DNA of 17,228 bases from positions 1 through 17,228 of the forward strand of contig JAIZWN010000338.1 of NCBI GenBank assembly GCA_020443945.1, read 5' to 3'. Source of the stretch: Candidatus Thiosymbion ectosymbiont of Robbea hypermnestra (GTDB taxonomy: Bacteria; Pseudomonadota; Gammaproteobacteria; Chromatiales; Chromatiaceae). The notes beneath the pieces were generated by a model. That model worked only from the letters and a program-made list of their open reading frames with translations. It was not told the origin of the DNA and did not search any database. Made by a program: the position numbers and the translations under genes. The stretch's first letter is position 1. Every line of letters starts with the position of its first letter. Positions 14,839 through 17,228 of the stretch are shown in pieces.

Positions 14839-16746
14839 GCGCTCATCACAGAAAAATACCATTATGTGGACCGCACGGACCAGATCCCACTGCTGGAGGA
14901 AGCAGGTAAACAGCTGCTCTTCCTGCGTCCGCGCCGGTTCGGAAAAAGCCTGGTGCTGTCGATGCTGGAAAACTACTACGACCTGGCAAGGTTGGACGAG
15001 TTCGAGCGACTGTTCGGGCACCTGAAGATCGGCGAGAACCCCACCTCCCTCCACAATCGATATTTCGTGATGCGCTGGGATTTCTCCATGGTGATGACCC
15101 ATGGGGATACCGAGGCCATCAAGCGGGCGTTGCACGATCACATCAACGTTTGTGTGCAAGGTTTCCTTGGCCGTTACCGGGAACACCTCCCCCAGGTGTC
15201 TTTCGTCAATCCCGATAATGCCCTCGCCTCTTTTCACGCCGTCGTCGATGCGGTGGACCGGACGCCTTACAAACTCTATTTGTTTATCGACGAATACGAC
15301 AACTTTGCCAACGAGGTATTGGCTGCGCAGTTGGATGGACAGGACCGCTACGCAACCCTGGTTCACGGCGAAGGGATCCTGAAGACGGTATTCAAGGCAA
15401 TTAAATCCCTGGCAAGTGGTCAGGGTCTCGACAAGGTCTTCATCACCGGCGTCTCACCGGTGGTGATGAGCGACATCAGCAGCGGCTATAATGTGGCACG
15501 CGATGTCTCTTTCCTTCCGAAATACCGTGATCTGTGCGGTTTTCACGAAAGCGAGGTGGCGGACGCCCTGGAGAAAATCGGCAAGGAATGCAATTTGCCC
15601 GCATCCCAGGTGCAGGAGGCCCTTTCTACCATGCGCACCTTTTATAATGGGTACCGTTTCGGCTATGAAGAGGGACCACTTCTCTACAATCCCACCCTGG
15701 CGCTGTATTTTCTCCAAAACTACCAGGAAGAGTGCACCTATCCCCGGGAAATCCTGGACGATAATCTGGCCATGGATCGGAACCGTATCGAATACATTGC
15801 CTGCTTGCCCCATGGTCAGGAATTGGTGGCCAAGACCCTGGATGCCACCGAACCGCTGCTGATCGGACAACTGGCGAGGCGTTTCGGCGTGCATGATATG
15901 CTGACGGCCGCCAAGGATCGTGCTTTCCTGGCTTCCCTGATGTATTACCTGGGTATTTTGACCATCGACGGCAAGGACGACATGGGGGATTTGGCGCTGC
16001 GTATCCCCAACCTGGTGATCCGGCGTCTGTATGTGGAACGCATCCGGGACGCCCTGTTACCGGGATATGAGGACCGGGAGGCAGCGCACCGGGCCACCAG
16101 GCGCTTCTATGGCAGCGGCGACCTCGAACTTCTGTGCGATTTCATCGAAAATCGCTATTTCCAGGTGTTTGACAACCGGGATTACCGCTGGAGCAACGAG
16201 CTGGTGGTCAAGACCGCGTTCCTGGTGATCCTCTTTTCCGACACCTTTTATATCATGGACTCGGAGACGGTCATCGACACAGGTTATGCCGATCTCAGCA
16301 TGATCGTCCGGCCCGACATGCGCCGGTATCAACTGCTGGATCACCTGCTGGAATTCAAATACGTACCGCTGAAAGCGCTGAACATGAGCAGCGAGGAAAT
16401 CAAATCGAAAAGCCGCGAGGAATTGCAGGCGCTGCCGCAGGTTAAGGACAAATTGACCGAAGCCTCGAAACAGCTGGCCCGCTACCGCGCCACCCTGGAA
16501 CAGGTTTATGGTGAAAGACTACGCCTTTCCACCCATGCGGTGGTGGCCCTGGCGATTGGTTTGGGGGTAGTGGTTAAGGTTCAAATGGAAACATCGCCAC
16601 TCGCAGTGTGTTGGGCACGCCACGAGCTGCACTCCCTCTCCCTCCGGGAGAGGGCCGGGGAGGGGGGATCAAATAAAGCGATGGGGCATAATGAACCGCT
16701 CTACGCTAACCATTTAAAAATTGGCTCTTTATGGATTCCAGACTGA
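14827..16746 (+). CDS. AAA-ATPase-like/PD-(D/E)XK nuclease family protein, damaged at both ends
   Basis: The 639-codon frame, opened by GTG, carries most of an AAA-ATPase_like plus PDDEXK_9 protein. The P-loop variant is RPRRFGKS (Gly39-Lys-Ser41) and Walker B is LFIDEYDN (Asp155-Glu156). The C-terminal nuclease domain has SNEL, YADL (Asp489) and LEFKY (Glu509, Lys511). The true N-terminal ten residues are cut off by a one-base frameshift upstream. At the other end, homology stops near THAVVALAIGL (about nt 16560). The last roughly 60 codons read through a CCCTCTCCC hairpin repeat and into the left end of a MITE-like element, which supplies the TGA. The core domains are uninterrupted, so a protein might still be made, but I regard it as a probable pseudogene. 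Relatives at 147-704 and 711-803 lie on the other side of the PKS-NRPS cluster in the same orientation. Cellular function of the family is not established. Confidence 0.8.
   Translation: MTLDALITEKYHYVDRTDQIPLLEEAGKQLLFLRPRRFGKSLVLSMLENYYDLARLDEFERLFGHLKIGENPTSLHNRYFVMRWDFSMVMTHGDTEAIKRALHDHINVCVQGFLGRYREHLPQVSFVNPDNALASFHAVVDAVDRTPYKLYLFIDEYDNFANEVLAAQLDGQDRYATLVHGEGILKTVFKAIKSLASGQGLDKVFITGVSPVVMSDISSGYNVARDVSFLPKYRDLCGFHESEVADALEKIGKECNLPASQVQEALSTMRTFYNGYRFGYEEGPLLYNPTLALYFLQNYQEECTYPREILDDNLAMDRNRIEYIACLPHGQELVAKTLDATEPLLIGQLARRFGVHDMLTAAKDRAFLASLMYYLGILTIDGKDDMGDLALRIPNLVIRRLYVERIRDALLPGYEDREAAHRATRRFYGSGDLELLCDFIENRYFQVFDNRDYRWSNELVVKTAFLVILFSDTFYIMDSETVIDTGYADLSMIVRPDMRRYQLLDHLLEFKYVPLKALNMSSEEIKSKSREELQALPQVKDKLTEASKQLARYRATLEQVYGERLRLSTHAVVALAIGLGVVVKVQMETSPLAVCWARHELHSLSLRERAGEGGSNKAMGHNEPLYANHLKIGSLWIPD
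16634..16654. repeat. CCCTCTCCC/GGGAGAGGG hairpin repeat
   Basis: A perfect 9-bp stem (16634-16642 with 16646-16654) surrounds a TCC loop and is followed by GCCGGGGAGGGG. This resembles short intergenic palindromes common in GC-rich proteobacterial genomes. It is translated only because the adjacent AAA-ATPase frame runs on into it, which marks that C-terminal tail as non-native. Confidence 0.7.
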
Positions 16747-16896
16747 TCGAAGGGGATGGCGGTCCGTAGCACTCTGACCGATGACGAACAGGCAGTCTTT
16801 TCTCAACAACAACAGCAAGTTATACGACGCCCCTCTGGCTTGCTGAGAAGCGAATTTGCGCAAAATATCCTACCAGTCTGGAATCCATAAAGAGCC
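16723..16896. mobile_element. MITE-like element with 23-bp inverted ends and 8-bp target duplication
   Basis: The ends at 16723-16745 (beginning GGCTCTTTATGG) and 16874-16896 are exact 23-bp inverted repeats. The element is 174 bp and contains no transposase ORF. TAAAAATT directly abuts both ends (16715-16722 and 16897-16904), a perfect 8-bp target-site duplication in AT-rich DNA. From family knowledge, ends beginning GGCTCTTT with 8-bp duplications suggest the ISL3 family, so this is probably a non-autonomous derivative moved by an ISL3-type transposase elsewhere. The left end provides the stop codon of the upstream AAA-ATPase frame. The right end lies 67 bases before the thioesterase remnant. 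Perfect ends and duplication imply recent insertion. Confidence 0.85.
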
Positions 16897-16963
16897 TAAA
16901 AATTTACTACTACCGGTTTGGGAATGATTCTGCTGCATGAAAACATAGGGGATAGATGACTAC

Positions 16964-17158
16964 ATGATGACGAATTTTTGGGTTTCTGGCGCTAACAATC
17001 CGCAAGCCAACGCCCGGCTTTTTTGCTTCCCCTTTGCCGGAGGCGGCACCCTAACCTACCACGCCTGGTCCCGGCAGTTATCCTCTGAAATCGAACTACG
17101 TCCGGTGAGGTTGCCAGGTAGGGAAGGGCGACTCAGCGAAACCTGTTATCAAGGGTAG
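16964..17158 (+). pseudogene. N-terminal stub of a type II (editing) thioesterase
   Basis: The 64-codon frame reads LFCFPFAGGGTLTYHAWS near residue 19, then IELRPVRLPGREGRLSE. These are hallmarks of the GrsT/RifR-type external thioesterases that clear stalled carrier domains in PKS and NRPS pathways. A complete enzyme is about 240-250 residues with a GHSMG serine and a later Asp/His; all of that is missing. After CYQG a TAG follows, and no other frame continues the homology before the window ends. GGGGAT at 16949-16953 could be a weak ribosome site. It probably belonged to this or a related cluster and was truncated, perhaps by the palindromic sequence that follows. Confidence 0.8.
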
Positions 17159-17165
17159 TCCTAAA

Positions 17166-17224
17166 ATCTGTAGGATGGGGCGCGAGACCACGCTAGGCTT
17201 TGCCTGTCCTATCATCCTATAGAT
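17166..17224. repeat. Inverted repeat at the right edge
   Basis: ATCTGTAGGATG (17166-17177) pairs with CATCCTATAGAT (17213-17224) at 11 of 12 positions, across a 35-base GC-richer centre. It starts just after the premature end of the thioesterase stub. It may be a small palindromic repeat or a mobile-element fragment whose insertion or deletion caused the truncation. The sequence beyond the window is needed to define it. Confidence 0.5.
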
Positions 17225-17228
17225 CACA

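Noticed and set aside
1..17228. CRISPR array, defence island or toxin-antitoxin system
   Set aside because: No regularly spaced repeats are present. The only nuclease-like genes are AAA-ATPase/PD-(D/E)XK family members of unproven function and damaged state.

Overview
The window looks like an accessory region of a proteobacterium, most likely a gammaproteobacterium. That assignment is an inference with modest confidence. It rests on moderately GC-rich coding sequence, the AAA-ATPase/PD-(D/E)XK family that is expanded in sulfur-oxidising gammaproteobacteria, and small palindromic intergenic repeats. No rRNA, tRNA, housekeeping gene or CRISPR array is visible.

Layout: (1) 1-869 holds two adjacent hairpins and two decayed C-terminal pieces of AAA-ATPase/PD-(D/E)XK nuclease genes. 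(2) 870-13961 is a compact four-gene operon-like biosynthetic cluster, all on the + strand: a single-module, fully reducing type I polyketide synthase (PKS); a C-A-T-TE nonribosomal peptide synthetase (NRPS) with an N-terminal docking domain; a flavoprotein of the vanillyl-alcohol oxidase / p-cresol methylhydroxylase family; and a methyltransferase-like protein with two predicted membrane segments. Gene junctions are a 4-base overlap, then gaps of 7 and 12 bases. (3) 13962-14826 is a decay zone with a frameshifted, truncated ABC-transporter ATPase and AT-rich DNA. (4) 14827-16746 is a near-complete AAA-ATPase/PD-(D/E)XK gene with a frameshifted N-terminus and a replaced C-terminus. (5) 16715-16904 is a 174-bp MITE-like element with perfect 23-bp terminal inverted repeats and a perfect 8-bp target duplication. 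(6) 16964-17158 is the N-terminal stub of a type II thioesterase, followed by a palindromic repeat at the window end.

How the genes probably work together: the PKS would build or extend a saturated acyl chain and pass it through an acidic C-terminal tail to the TubC-like docking domain of the NRPS. The NRPS adenylation domain has the ten-residue code DASTVAAVCK, a recognised tyrosine signature, so it would condense the chain with tyrosine and release it through its thioesterase. The flavoprotein family acts on para-substituted phenols, so tyrosine (N-acylated, carrier-bound or free) is a natural substrate, giving a quinone-methide-derived product such as a dehydro- or beta-oxidised tyrosine. 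The membrane-associated methyltransferase could act last. The expected product is therefore an oxidised, possibly methylated N-acyl-tyrosine lipid. The enzyme families are read from sequence; the product is inference. The PKS, NRPS, oxidase and methyltransferase genes are all intact, while the neighbouring transporter and type II thioesterase remnants are broken.
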